From Siphonodentalium dalli (lineage: Eukaryota > Mollusca > Scaphopoda > Gadilida > Siphonodentaliidae): 64,000 nt of DNA. Positions 9,717 to 21,300 of this stretch are shown here, one piece after another. Each line of letters begins with the position of its first letter. The first letter of the stretch is position 1. Both the position numbers and the translations under genes were made by a program. A model generated the notes under the pieces. It was not told where the DNA came from, did no database searches, and saw nothing but the letters and a program-made list of their open reading frames with translations. Where the stretch lies: positions 190,532,369 to 190,596,368 of the forward strand of contig CP136061.1 of assembly GCA_032622095.1 (NCBI GenBank), read 5' to 3'.

Positions 9717-11594
9717 ATGAATGGTTGCACCAGCAATTTAACCTTTGTCTATGAAACGTATACATTTTTGAGAAATAAGATTCAGTACCAAATAAGGAAA
9801 GTTAAAGCCACTTATTTTACTAATAAATTAAAGATGAACAAAAATAATTCTAAAGCTCTATGGAAGTCTCTTAAAGACCTTGGTGCCCCATCAAAGAAGG
9901 GGCGTGGTAGTTCAGGGAATGTTTCACTTAAAATTGGGGATGATATTATTTCAGATAAGAAATTGGTCGGTAACGAATTTAATAATTTTTTTTTACTAAT
10001 GTGGCTGCTGAACTTGTTGACAAATTACCTGCAGCCAAAGGGAAATATGGTAGTGCGTTTATTCACAAATATTATTCTGACAAAGGTGTAAAGCCTAATT
10101 CATTTAAACTTAGAGTAGTAGAGGAACAAGAAATTCTTGATATTCTGCTAAATATGGATCCATCCAAGGCTACAGGGTTGGATCTGATACCAGCAAGGTT
10201 TCTTCGAGATGGCGCTTCAGTGATTTATTCCCCCTTGACACACATCATAAATCTGACAATACACTACGGGATCATTCCAAACGATTTGAAAGTTGCAAGA
10301 GTGGTTCCCATTTATAAGAAAAATTAAAAAACTTCACCCAGTAATTATAGACCGGTCTCCATCCTAAATCTTGCTTCCAAAATCCTGGAGAAAATTGTTT
10401 ATAAACAAATGGAAGAATACCTAACACAGAATAATTTATTATATGAGCATCAATCGGGGTTTAGAGCTGGCTTCTCAACCGAATCTACCCTTATTTCTCT
10501 CACCGACTCTATTAGAAGGAACATGGATAAAGGATCGCTTACTGGAATGGTCTTTATTGACCTCCAGAAAGCATTTGACACTGTGAACCATACTATCCTT
10601 TTGGACAAATTAAGTGCTCTAGGCAGTGATAATAACACCGTAACATGGTTCTCATCATATCTGTCAGACAGGACCCAAATTACTGACATAAGTGGAACAC
10701 ATGCACTCACATGCTATGAATATCACGTGTGGTGTCCCTCAAGGGTAAATATTGGGACCTCTTCTGTTTTTATTATACGTGAACGATGCCGTTGCAGCCG
10801 TAAATTGCAAGTTACTACTGTATGCAGATGACTCAGCTTTGATAGTCTCGGGAAATGATTCAAAAGTGATAGCAGATCAGCTGAGTACTGAATTAACATC
10901 ACTAAGCCACTGGCTAGTCGACAACAAATTGTCACTTCATTTAGGCAAAACAGAATCCATCTTATTTGGCTCCAAACGCAAAATTAATAAATGTCCCGAA
11001 CTTGCAATCTGCTGCAATGGTATCAATATTCAGTCCGTCAAGGAGGTGAAATATCTGGGTGCCTGTCTCGATGAAAGTCTCACTGGGGAACAAATGGCCA
11101 AACAGGTACTAAATAAAGTAACTGCTCGTCTCAAATTTTTATATAGAAAGGCTGACTTTCTAACCCCTTTCACAAAGAAAGTACTTGCTAACTCATTAAT
11201 TCAATGCCACCTCGATTATGCATCCTCTATTTGGTATAGCTCTTTGAGTAAAACTACCAAAAATAAACTACAAATATTTCAAAACAAATTAATCCGGTTT
11301 GTTCTGAGCTTGGATAGATTTTCACATATAGGTTATGAAGAGTTTAAAACCATTAAATGGCTTCCGGTTGAATCCAGAGTTTCCCAAAGAAAGCTGACTA
11401 TCATGACAAATATTACAGATGGGAAAGCTCCTACATACCTAAGAGATGGATTCCAATTTTCGAACACTCATTGTAAATATAATCTCCGGTCTGGAATCTT
11501 TAGATTATCTGTGCCCCATGTTAGGGTATTTGGTTACAATAGCTTTTTCTACACAGGAATCACATTGTGGAATAATTATGTAAAATATATTTAA
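9717..11594 (+). pseudogene. LINE reverse transcriptase, inactivated
   Basis: Reads through the RT domain in order: a pre-RT connector (KLKMNKNNSKALWKSLKDL), KATGLDLIPARFL, VARVVPIYKK, NYRPVSILNLASKILEK, HQSGFRAGFST, FIDLQKAFDTVNH, GVPQG, LGPLLFLLYVND and the catalytic LYADD (about 10819-10833). A thumb and C-terminal region follow with VKYLGACLDE and a terminal LWNNYVKY. It is broken by a frameshift at the poly-T near 9990, an in-frame TAA at 10325-10327, a frameshift between about 10690 and 10730, and a TAA just after GVPQG. The FxDLQKAFDTVNH and YADD strings identify a jockey-superclade LINE; the CR1/L2 placement is from the C-terminal pattern and less certain. Confidence 0.9.
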
Positions 11595-12147
11595 CCTAAC
11601 TGCAACTTGGCTACATGGAATCACCTAATAAAACAGGAATTATTCGATAAAATTTTAGGTACTGAGGAATCTGACTTTGTATATTATTAATGGTGTGAAT
11701 CATGCTATTAATAATACCGTACGACCTTATGAGAACTTGTGCTGTGGCCTGGTCAGTCACGTGGTCGGTTACCATTAAGGACCACAGTGGAAATAAGCAA
11801 GCTTTGGCTTGCTTTCCTGTGCGCTCCTTGATGGCAATCGATGGCATGACTTGTCAGACGAGCGTATTCATATGTATATTTCTCTTCTACTACTCTATTT
11901 TCCCCTCTATCTTTCTATGTACGATGACAGTACTTGGCCAGCTGCATATATTGTCACTGCTGACTGTATTTAGGGATTCCATCTTTCGGTCATGGACATG
12001 CCAGTCTAAAGCCGGCCATACATGGCAGCAGTGTGTATATGCAGGTGGCGAAGAGCTGTTGGTTCTATTACTAGTATCTCTTAAGCAACATGACAGTCCT
12101 GTTGAGGGAGGAGGGTGGGTTAATTAGCACGGGTTGATTTTTCATGT

Positions 12148-12149
<2 letters not shown>

Positions 12150-12197
<48 letters not shown>
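12150..12197. repeat. (TA)n microsatellite
   Basis: About 48 bp of uninterrupted TA in the 3' region of the LINE. The ORF that spans it encodes only Ile-Tyr repeats and is an artefact. Confidence 0.9.
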
Positions 12198-12200
<3 letters not shown>

Positions 12201-12412
12201 GTACGAGTATCTATTTAGTAGTCATTACTAAGCTAGGTTTATTCACTATCTTGTCCCTCTACAGAACTGTCAAGCTGCATTCTTGTTATATTTATATATC
12301 TATACTTTTTATATTTATATTATATGAATGTCACACTCTGTGTTTACACTTTTGTATATATGCTTATGCTCATGTCTGCAAATTTTGCATCTTTTAGCCA
12401 TTAAAAAATTAT

Positions 12413-12430
12413 CTATCTATCTATCTATCT
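12413..12430. repeat. (ATCT)n tract at the junction of two LINEs
   Basis: Four to five ATCT units join the end of the plus-strand LINE to the C-terminal codons of the minus-strand LINE. Most simply it is the 3' tail of the plus-strand copy. Confidence 0.8.
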
Positions 12431-13660
12431 GTCGTGTTGGAGTAGTCTGAATCTTCTGCTACGTACAGCAGGTGTAAGGCATGACATACTCTTGTTTTTT
12501 GGAATTGTAGAGTGTCAAACTTGATGGGTGTTGTTGAGTCACTAATGCTGATCTTGGAGCAATCCAGGATGACTTCTAGTTTTGTATCATCAGGAAGCTT
12601 GTTGAAATCTTGATGGAATAGATTCTGGTACTCTTCGGATATGGTTGTGAGCACATTTACTAGTACATCACGAGTTTAAAGCATGGCATTTAATTCAGTA
12701 GGAAATGTAGCCTATCTTCTTTCTCTTTGTGACATAATCTACATATACCATTGGATTTTCCAATGTTCTGTCTGCTTCTTTCTAGAGTATATATAGGTAT
12801 TTGTGACGAGCTTCAGTTTTGTAGCTATAGACGTGATGCCGATTTTACCGGGTTACCCTGTATTTTAACCACGCTGTGGGTCTGTCCTGATAGGTAGTTG
12901 CATATATTTAGATAGGTGAGAGTTGTATATGTCAAAGCTTGACTGCAAACCTGTTCTTTCCAGTATGTGTGCACTGCTGCTTTAATCGTCCTCTTCCATT
13001 GTGCCTTTCGTACTCTTTGGTGTAATATATCTATATAGCTACTGGAAGGTCATATTTTAGCAGAATCTTCTTAATGTTGATAAACAAACTGTGACTGCTA
13101 TAAGATCTTTGGTCACCAGCTGTCTTTCTGCTAGTTGTCTCTCGATGCATGAGTCGTCCTGGATGCAGATGTTGTTGTAAAATGCGAGAGCTTTGATGTG
13201 TATCTGCCCTTCTATCGGTAAGAGTCCGAAGAGAATATACACGGCTGGATCAGCAACATTGATGGGCAGAGACATTATTCTCTTGATGAACTTTTTTGAA
13301 ATGTTTCTAGATGTTGGAGATTAATCCCATATGGTAGTGGTATATCGCATCGGTATGTCAGTATTGGAGATATGTAGGTTCTGTACAGGTGAATACAAGT
13401 GTCAGGATCCAGACCGTTATTTTCCACGCAGTCCGATAGGCATTAAGCTGTATGCAATTGTTCTACGTTGATTTCGTGATGTTGTTTTCTATGGACTGTT
13501 TAAGCGACTTCTCTGTGCTTGTTGATCTTATAGTTCCCAGGTGCGTTGTAGATTCCACGCTAGGCATGCTGTCACAGCTCATAATCCAGGAATGTTCATT
13601 GGAGTGCTTTCGGTTTTTCGGATGGACAATTTACAAATTGGTAAAGAAGCCATATGTTGG
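12431..13660 (-). pseudogene. LINE ORF2 C-terminal remnant, opposite strand
   Basis: On the minus strand the end of a LINE ORF2 can be followed. It reads THLGTIRSTSTEK, AYSLMPIGLRG, NGLDPDTCIHLYRTYISPIL, then DPAVYILFGLLPIEGQIHI and ERQLAERQL. Further on is a Cys/His cluster ICRLCHKEKEDRLHFLLN and a tail ending near 12421. This layout (palm/thumb end, VYILxGLLPIE, C-x2-C...H zinc-like motif) is common in invertebrate LINEs of a lineage different from the plus-strand neighbour. At least two frameshifts and one stop break it, and the catalytic YADD lies outside the retained part. It is 5'-truncated near 13660. Confidence 0.8.
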
Positions 13661-14333
13661 TGTCAAAATATAATACGTATATTATAGATCTATGAGTTCC
13701 CAGTAGGCTATAACATGTCTAAAATCCGCTTTGCGCATGCAGATCGCTTTCATAGCAACAAGACCATGCACTGAGCCCACACATCGTGTTACGGCTAAGC
13801 CTATATATATATATATGTGCGCATATATGTAACAGTATATTACTGAACTGTATATCTCGCAAATGAAACATTTATGTATAGGCCCTTCTAAGCGGTGAAT
13901 ATACAACATTATCAACCTGAAATTTGGGCATTAATATGTTATAGATCATTCCGTTATTGCTCAATAGCTATATAGCTTCGCCGCAATCGGCCTAAATTGC
14001 CTATAGCATTTGTGCCCAACATGAAGTTTGTGTCTTGACGATTCAACGATATATATATATATCAAACTGATGGCTCATATGACGTTATATAATTTTCAGG
14101 TGACGATATGTCCTTTGTATCCCCCCATTCCATAATTATACTCTAACTCAAATGTAATTACTTTGACAACATCATTATCGATTGCCCATACCTCAGGGGA
14201 GCCTTTTTATGTTAAGGTCGGAGGAAATTGACGGCAAACATGTTTTATTTATGTTGTATGTCTCTCTGGCGGAAATATTGAGTCCCAGTTATAGCAACGT
14301 ATCGTATTTATATAACCGTGTGTGTGTTACAAT
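13661..14333. other. No gene seen
   Basis: Short ORFs only. TA runs occur at 13803-13816 and 14051-14062. Nothing else noticed. Confidence 0.5.
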
Positions 14334-14337
14334 TTAA

Positions 14338-14803
14338 AAAAAAAAATCAAAATATAATCCGCATTAACGCTCGCAAATTACCGTTTTCTTGGCTTCGGGG
14401 GTAAACAATATTTGATTCGAGTCTAGGAACACACCCATCAAATCTCAGAGTGATCAGATATCGATGTTTGAATTCTATTATTGTTCACCACCGATAATTT
14501 TAAGTGGCTCAGTAAACAGTCGACGAAAAGACTGTCTCGGACCAAATTGCGGCTGAAGATGAATAACTCTAAAATCAAGTAGCTTTTTTGTGTCAGATAT
14601 TTGACAAACCGGCAAAATTTCGTTGAACAAAATGTTGATTATAAATAACATGTTTTGGACAATTTTATACTATAATTGACTACATGTGGTTAGCATTATT
14701 TTTGGGCAATTTCTCGATTCTGATAACTGAAGCGACATTTAAAAAAATGTTGTTGTTGTTTAAATCTGATGATATGGGGACCATCGAATCGGATTGAGTA
14801 CCT
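14338..14803 (+). mobile_element. TTAA-flanked MITE, copy 1 (Kolobok-like)
   Basis: The right end reads GGATTGAGTACCT|TTAA (TTAA at 14804-14807), identical to the right ends of the copies at 36902-37342 and 55287-55762. The left end is eroded to an A-run but abuts TTAA at 14334-14337. The body shares AACGCTCGCAAATTAC, GGCTTCGGGGGTAAA, GATTCGAGTC and ATCGATGTTTGAA with the copy at 36902. TTAA duplication plus termini starting AGG point to Kolobok rather than piggyBac. It is non-coding. Confidence 0.75.
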
Positions 14804-15036
14804 TTAAATCAAGATGTGCGCGAAGTGCCCGGCCGGCGCCGAATAAAGGCTCACATGGTGGAGCCTAGCTGTCTACAAGATCAACATATACGCTGCTGGC
14901 CCCTTTGTGCAGGGGCCATGCATATGTACATATGCTCTTCCGACGCAGAATAAAGGCAACCGAATGGAGCCTTTTTCAGCAAGTATAAGAATAAAAATTG
15001 GAATACTATTTGAATTATAACATCAACACTTCCCGT

Positions 15037-15045
15037 GTATATATA
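15037..15045 (+). promoter_or_regulatory. Candidate TATA box for the VWC gene
   Basis: TATATATAG lies 66 bases upstream of the ATG at 15111, which would place the start of transcription around 15068-15075 and give a 5' UTR of about 40 bases. TA-rich stretches are common here, so the site is plausible but not specific. Confidence 0.4.
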
Positions 15046-15110
15046 GGGCATATCTACATATTGTCCATGCACACCTGGTGAGATAAGAACTATTTCACGA
15101 AACTCTGTAT

Positions 15111-15381
15111 ATGTACAACATAATGGTGACCATGAGTTTTGTGTGCTTTATGCTGATTTCTTTTTGTGTTTGGAATTTGGGGGGTATCGATGCAGATTCC
15201 GTAACCAAATGTGAATACAACGGGCATCATTATAATGTCGGAAGCTTCAATCCTTCGCCTTGTGAAATGTGCCAATGTACTTCGACGGGCCATGCTTTCT
15301 GTGCTATTGTTGACTGCATGTTTCCAGTTTGCGTTGACCAACTCTACCAACCAAACCATTGCTGTCCAATATGTCCCAATG
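15111..15381 (+). CDS. Secreted VWC-domain protein, exon 1
   Basis: Encodes the signal peptide and the whole VWC domain of a 135-residue protein (exon 2 at 17572-17708). The N-terminus has a hydrophobic stretch after MVTMS (FVCFMLISFCVW), a good signal peptide. Start is uncertain between ATGs at 15111, 15123 and 15132. The domain from residue 33 has ten Cys in the VWC order, including CEMCQC and the closing CCPIC, and an early C-x-Y-N-G as in family members. Exon 1 ends after the first base of a Gly codon at the donor G|GTTAGT (15381/15382), a phase-1 intron typical of extracellular modules. VWC proteins usually bind BMP-type ligands or matrix, or act as small immune-induced peptides; which applies here cannot be told. 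Confidence 0.85.
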
Positions 15382-17571
15382 GTTAGTATAATATGCATAT
15401 ATAAATATAAACAAACTTCCGGCTTTCGCCTTCTTCAAGTTATAACACAAACACACATATATATATAACCGTTCGCGCGAACCATGCCAATATAACGTAT
15501 AAGCGTTACGCCCTTCATGTAAATATACAGAGAATTTCTGCGGTGGGTGCACCAATTAATGCAAAATATGCATGTAGTAAATTGAGATATACACTACAGC
15601 AGTGTTTAGTCGTAAACCATACATGTAGAATGACTGTCCCAAAATGGCCGACAAAATGGACAAATTCGAATGAAATTTCATCTTGCGCAAACTTGAATAG
15701 ATAGTCGTATATATAAGCGTGGACAGACGCTCGAATTATGTGAGGAAGAATGATTGCAGAGTATAAGAGATGTACGAATACCCTCTAATGTATCTCACGA
15801 GAGAGAGCAAGCGAAAGCAAGTAAGGGTCTCATACAACGGTTAAATAATTAAAGACTTTTTGGCACCCCAAAACGGAAAAATAACGCAGTTTTATCTGTA
15901 CTGTTTATCTTGAACCGTGTGATATATGTGTCACGAAACAGTTAAATGGGATTCCATAGGATTGTATCGATTCTGTAACATTTGATATAGAATCAAAGAT
16001 AATTGTACTCAGAGCAGTCTTCGATCATAATTTACTTTGATATCTACAACACCAAACCTTCAAAAAATGCACTGCTATGGAACAGTTTGAGAGATATTCA
16101 TAGGGTACTGAGTAAAAGGTGTAGATCAAGTGATGAAAGACGAATATTTCGCTGTTATCACTATAATGCATGGTGGAATATCATACATGTATATATGAAC
16201 GCAAATTATCAAAACCCAAAGGAGTATAACTTAATTATAGTATCTTCAATAAATTCTAAACTTGACCAAAATTGCCCTCATTCTATTATATGTGTTAAAC
16301 AATTTATACATCGAATTATATTTGATTATATTCACCAAGTCCACATATTTATACGGGAAACATTCTACGTTTTCTGAAAACGCATAACATCTACCCCTGC
16401 ACCATGCACAATCTTACACATATCTTCAAGCTACGTGCACGCGCAACCATAAATAGCAACATTGAGTGAATGATCAACAGATTAAAAAAGCTGATAACAT
16501 GATATTCAGCCAAGTTTATGGGTGGCACTGGTAAGGTATTTTCACACAAGATACTGAAAACTAATATTTTGCAACGCGTGCATGGTAGCATATATTCCAG
16601 TTGCAATGTGCCGATTGAAGTAATTTGAACAAAAGTGTCTGTTGAGAAGCCGGTTTGGTTGCAGCATGAAAATTAGTCTTAACCAAATTTTACGATGTAC
16701 TGTCTCTTCGAACTGGTGAGATTGGAACATTTGGGTGCTGATGTAATGGAGAGATGAGTGCCTCTAACAGTATAATAAGCATTGCGAGATACGTGTATGG
16801 TTTATTATGACGGAGAGTTTTGAAAAAATCGGAAATGTGCCTAGAATTTATACCACAAGAGTATTCACTTCAGTTTCTGCGTTACATTCAATAATCAATC
16901 ATCTTGCCGAATGAAATTACCACGCACTGGCGAAACATTACTTCGCGTGTTACATGCCCGAAATTAGTAATTTTGGCCTGGCCCGACTGTTGGGTGTATT
17001 CCAAGCAGAAAATCCGAAATTTAGATACGTAATTTTGACTTGCGTTGCATCGACCGATAAATCCTTCTGATGGATATGTTTTAATGATGTGTGACCTTTA
17101 AAGATATTTAGCAACAAACTTGTATGTTACCAATATATACGCCTTTGACCCATATGTGGTTATGTATTATGTTGTTTTCGTCAAGCTGACTTGGAGTTGT
17201 GGTCATTTTGATAGCCATTTCATGTCCACGATTGTATTATTATCTGTCCGTGTCACTTTGTTCGCTTCCGTACTCTAATACCACACACACTGACATAACT
17301 GCGTAATTCCTATGCCACCATATATCGTATGATATGACTTTTTTCGAGAACTGATGTCATATAGAGAACCATGTTAGACGCCATCTGTTATAACAAAGTT
17401 TCACAAAAGCGGATTTTAGCGGATTTTAGATATGTTATATTGAGGGCTATCCTGCGTCTTTTGACACCAAAATCGCTTCTTTTCAAATTTATTCTGGGTT
17501 AGCCCATCATTTCGAGTACCAATTTCTGAGTTTCGAATTCAATCAACCAAATTATTGTTTATCTCTTTTAG
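15382..17571 (+). other. Intron of the VWC gene (2190 bp)
   Basis: Starts GTTAGT and ends TTTATCTCTTTTAG, a clean pyrimidine-rich acceptor. It is AT-rich and holds no recognisable TE. The ORF at 16003-16377 has no known domain and is treated as chance. Confidence 0.75.
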
Positions 17572-17708
17572 GTCCTAATTGTTATGCTGGTCCAGATAAA
17601 GTGGTGATATCTGCAGGTGATTGGGTCAACATTGACTTGCATATGGAATGTCGTTGTCCGAGTGGGTTCTCGTCTAATCTACAAGCAGAATGTAGAGTGA
17701 CATTATGA
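17572..17708 (+). CDS. Secreted VWC-domain protein, exon 2
   Basis: Completes the Gly codon split by the intron and adds 44 residues to the stop TGA at 17706-17708. The segment begins PNCYAGPDKVV and has four Cys (NC, EC-R-C, EC), ending CRVTL. It looks like a second short Cys-stabilised tail after the VWC domain, extracellular by topology. The frame and phase join exactly with exon 1, and the stop is followed within 12 bases by AATAAA. This supports the two-exon model. Confidence 0.8.
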
Positions 17709-17719
17709 ACGATATATTA

Positions 17720-17725
17720 AATAAA
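17720..17725 (+). terminator. Polyadenylation signal of the VWC gene
   Basis: AATAAA 12 bases after the stop codon; the 3' UTR would be only about 30-40 bases. Confidence 0.7.
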
Positions 17726-17904
17726 GCCTTACACCTGAAACGGTATTCAATCAGAGCATTCATTGTTCGCCCTATCTAGTAAATATAACTACTTGGAATA
17801 ATGTTATGTTTGAATTAATGGACTATACCAGGGAACTATGCATACAAATCTCGAATATTGCCTATATATAGTGTTTACAATGGTGCCAATAAAGCCCTCA
17901 CTCT

Positions 17905-18450
17905 ATTCTGTGATAACGTTACCCAGGTTGTTGGAGGCTGTATTGGGATATTTAAAGCTGACCAGGTTGGGGAAAATTGTGATAAAGTTACCCAGATTAA
18001 TACAATCTACAATTATTTTAAAAAAATAAAAAATTACTGAAGGAACTTTATATACTCTTCTCTTGAAAGCAGTTTTGCCAAGTGATCGTCCTCATTGAAA
18101 GTAAATATATATAATTTTACATATATAGTAATGGAGGCGGTAATTTTTAGTAAAAACAAACGATATATAGCATGTCAGACATGTACTTTGATTAACCCGT
18201 ATAACTTAGATATACCACAATTCTGCATAACCTGCATGGGTAACCTTAAATTTATCACAACTTTTTATCACACAAAACCGACGACAGTGACCAATTTAGC
18301 TACATAATACCCAACTATAGCCTATAACAACTGGTCACTCTCGATTGGGGGGGGGGGGGGGTAATAAAGTTGCCAAGTTTCTAAAATTTGTGATAAAGTT
18401 ACCCAGGTTGTAGATTTTTTTGGGATATAATTACCCATGGTCATGAAATA
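17905..18450. repeat. Short repeats built on TGTGATAAAGTTACCCAGGT
   Basis: The core TGTGATAA(A/C)GTTACCCAG occurs directly near 17910, 17968 and 18389. An inverted relative (GGGTAACC...TTTATCACAA) lies at 18239-18261. A G-run (18347-18361) sits between. It may be a decayed foldback element; ends were not resolved. Confidence 0.5.
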
Positions 18451-18660
18451 TCGTGTAGTAGTCACGTTTTCATTTGAAATGGTTGCTCTAGTCCAGAAAA
18501 TGTGTACTACAAAGTCAGCGACAGAATCAATCTATGAATGACTGGCTGGTTTACTCCAAAAGAGTTTATCTGTCCACCTTGGAGTGGTAAGAGTTTATAT
18601 ACTTTTTTATTTGAGTATACCGAACAGCTTTGGAAATTTTATCTTTCGTAGTTTCGTGAC

Positions 18661-19003
18661 TGCTATAGCTGAAGGGGTCACTCTCACCAAAAAAAGTGCT
18701 GAAGGGTACACAGGGTTTGAAAATGTGCTGAAGGGTACACAGGGTTTGTGATCGGCACGAACACCATTACTTAAATTGTATTTATGAAAGTCTGGCGCCC
18801 ATTAGCATTTTGTTTTCAGTACATTTTAATATTCATTGGAACGTAAACAATTATTCTCTAACAGAAATCATGGCAGATACGAAGACTGAATGTCCTTTAG
18901 AATGACATTTCACACCCTGTGTACCCTTCAGCACATTTTGAAAATCCTGTGTACCCATCAGCACTTTGTTTTTGGTGAGAGTGACCCCTTCAGCACTGCT
19001 ATA
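18661..19003. mobile_element. Foldback element with GAAGGGTACACAGGGT arms
   Basis: Left arm 18661-18748 and right arm 18911-19003 are inverted copies. Each holds CTGAAGGGGTCACTCTCACC and two GCTGAAGGGTACACAGG-type units. The 160-bp centre contains a segment (18779-18871) found again at 28421-28514 without the arms, so the centre existed independently. Target duplication not resolved. Confidence 0.7.
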
Positions 19004-19098
19004 TGCATGTGTAAAGAGGTTCGTGGACAGAACCAACATGGTTTTCGCATCAAATTATTACCGGTATGCAAAGCTGGTATGCGCTGTATTATAGAATA

Positions 19099-19500
19099 CT
19101 AGCAGGTTAGCCCGCCACTGGCGGCAATCGTCCCATGGCTTTGGTCGATCCATTAATTTTAGTTTTTCAATGTAACCCCGTGCAGGACCGGGCTACTCAA
19201 AAACCAAATTTCAAGTCGATAGCTCCACCCGTTTCCGAGATCTGGTCTGCGCATGCGCGAATCTGGCGTCGCACGGGCTCGGCGACCCGATAAAATTCGT
19301 ATCCGGGGCAAGATACATTCACATACCAAATTTCAAGTCGATAGCTCCACCCGTTTCCGATATCTCGTCTGCGCATGCGCTGCACGGGCGTCGCACGGGC
19401 TCGCCAATACGACAGCGACGACCACCTGGTCAAACTACACTCACGTACCAAGTTTCGTCCCGATCGGTCGAGGTGTTGGTATCTGATGCAAAAGACGAAA
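19099..19500 (-). mobile_element. Helitron-like element, 3' end at 19099
   Basis: Read on the minus strand, the sequence ends in a hairpin (GCCGCCAGTGGCGGGC, 19110-19125), seven bases, then CTAG followed by host TATTCTATA. This is the 3' structure of Helitrons, and the site resembles the one used at 38800. The body has direct copies of CCAAATTTCAAGTCGATAGC at 19203 and 19325, each followed by CTCCACCCGTTTCCGA, about 122 bases apart. The 5' end was not located, so the right boundary is approximate. Confidence 0.65.
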
Positions 19501-20290
19501 TTGTGAGTGTTGGTCAATAGTCCCCGCCGTGAACCTCATCGTCGCAAAGAGCGGACAGTCAATTAACCCCGTTGTGAACCTCAATCACCAACGCGACGTA
19601 AACATGTGTTGCGTTCTAAAAATAGGAAAGCACTTTCTCTCTGCATAATTCTGCAGATCTATGCTAATAACGTTGCTCCCCGTAGGTAGCAATATCGTTG
19701 TTGTTGATATTTACGGCTTGGGGGCTATTTTCTTATTTAGCAAGTTTGAGCTCAATCGGTTAGAGTCTATAAAGGACACACTCATATATATGACACTTCC
19801 CGTAGGTAGCAAGTTTGAGCTCAATCGGCATTCCCTGGAATTTCCCGTAGATTGGCAGATTCCAGTAGCTTTATAACGGTATATCTGGGGAGAAATCTGA
19901 TGCTATATTCGTGATTATGTGGGATGATTTCGTATACTGTAAAAACAAAGCGCGCCATCCGTGCTCGCAGGGAATAAATTTCGAGCGATAACGTTTGCGT
20001 TCCCGTATAACTCTGCAGATGCGAATAACGTTGAATGGGAAACAGACGCTCTTTATAGAGATGCGTCAAAAACAAACGCTCATTAAATAATCACTTGATT
20101 AACCCCCGCCGTGCCTTTGCGGTGATTTGAGATTGGAGAACGGGTGCTCTCTGAGCTTCTCTAAACCGCGACCACGGTCGTGTCGGTGGGATTTGACACT
20201 TACATAGGAAGTTTGAGCTCAATCTTTACACGCGTTTTGGATTCTATGAAGTACACATATACGAAGTCTCAAAATATATAGTATAGATGA
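19501..20290. repeat. Diverged repeats with AAGTTTGAGCTCAATC
   Basis: AAGTTTGAGCTCAATC occurs at 19742, 19810 and 20209, and CCCCGTAGGTAGCAA or a variant at 19678 and 19799. Boundaries and element type are unknown. No gene seen. Confidence 0.45.
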
Positions 20291-20477
20291 CATAGTATTC
20301 ATTCAAGCAAACAACTCTGTATTATACCTCATTCAAACATCATTCATTTCGGAGGGAATATTTAATTTGGTAAATCTGTTGACTATTGGATCAAATGAAG
20401 CATCACATGACGGTGATTTCCATAAACTCAGGGTCATTTGTGATAATTAGGTGAACACTGAAAAAGTTTTGCTGTTT

Positions 20478-21003
20478 TAAGCCACCATCTTGGAGGCCAT
20501 CTTTGTCGCCATGCAGCCTTTTATTTGAATCCCGAATACCATTTGATACAGGGTATGAATCCTTCAGACTATTTGATGAAATGTAGCTTAACATTAATTC
20601 CGTAAACTGAGTGACAATTGTGAACATTAAGTGAGAACTGAGAGTTTTGCCCTTTAGATCAAGCCACCATCTTGGTGGCCCTCTTTATCGCCATCTTTGT
20701 CGCGTACCATGCAGCCTTTTATTTGAATCCCGAATGTCGGTAAAGACGGGGTATGAATCCTTCAGGAATACCAGTTAACAGCGGGGTATATATGTATCCT
20801 GCGTACCGCTTATGAATAACCTGAATTCCTCGTACCAAAAAAGGGGAGGGGTGGTATCACATATCAGATTACACCGCTGTTAGCTGGTATTCCTTAAGGA
20901 TCAATGGATCATATCCGCCTTTACTGATATTAGGGATTCAAATAAAAGGCTGCATGGTACGCGACAAAAATTGCGACAAAGATGGCCACCAAGATGGGCA
21001 CCA
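20478..21003. mobile_element. Foldback element, arms 20661-20787 and 20871-21002
   Basis: The arms are inverted copies sharing CATCTTGGTGGCC, ATCTTTGTCGC, GCGTACCATGCAGCC, TTTTATTTGAATCCC, GGAATACCAG and AACAGCGG. A third, direct partial copy lies at 20478-20570. The ORF starting at 20982 begins within the right arm and is not treated as a gene. Confidence 0.7.
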
Positions 21004-21300
21004 TCATACATAGGGAAGTTGATTATCTTGACACATTAAAATCAAATGTGTGGAATTCCAAGCTATGTAGAGCGTCGGTGCGTGCATATGTTGTAAACAT
21101 CCAGGAGGGTGATTCCCCCTTAAATGGACATATTAGGATTTCGAAATCTGGAAAAATCAAATTGCCCACAAAATCATTATTTGTATCCAAAACGGCAATG
21201 GCCTTAGTTATTGCCTATTCCTTAATAATGTACACTGTATATAGGTGAAAGTCCCAACTAATGCAGTAAAATGTGTATGTATAATTGAGTATGTATTGTA

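Larger units (their letters stand above)
9717..12430 (+). mobile_element. 5'-truncated LINE (CR1/L2-like) with ATCT-repeat tail
   Basis: Contains a broken reverse transcriptase ORF (9717-11594) followed by about 800 bp of 3' sequence ending CATTAAAAAATTATCTATCTATC. Tails of short tandem repeats are typical of CR1/L2-type LINEs. No apurinic endonuclease domain is present, so the 5' end is lost. A pure TA microsatellite (12150-12197) lies in the 3' region. It converges tail-to-tail with the minus-strand LINE that starts at about 12431. Confidence 0.8.

Noticed and set aside
12134-12397. ORF of 87 codons
   Set aside because: Consists mainly of an Ile-Tyr run translated from the (TA)n microsatellite.
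16003-16377. 124-codon ORF in the VWC intron
   Set aside because: No domain, no splice support, and composition typical of AT-rich chance ORFs.
18095-18307. Possible RanBP2-type zinc finger (CQTC...CITC)
   Set aside because: Two CxxC pairs alone in a 70-codon ORF, without the Trp and Asn of the family, inside a repeat-rich stretch.
20982-21248. 88-codon ORF starting MATKMGTIIH
   Set aside because: Its start lies inside the right arm of a foldback element and no domain is recognisable.
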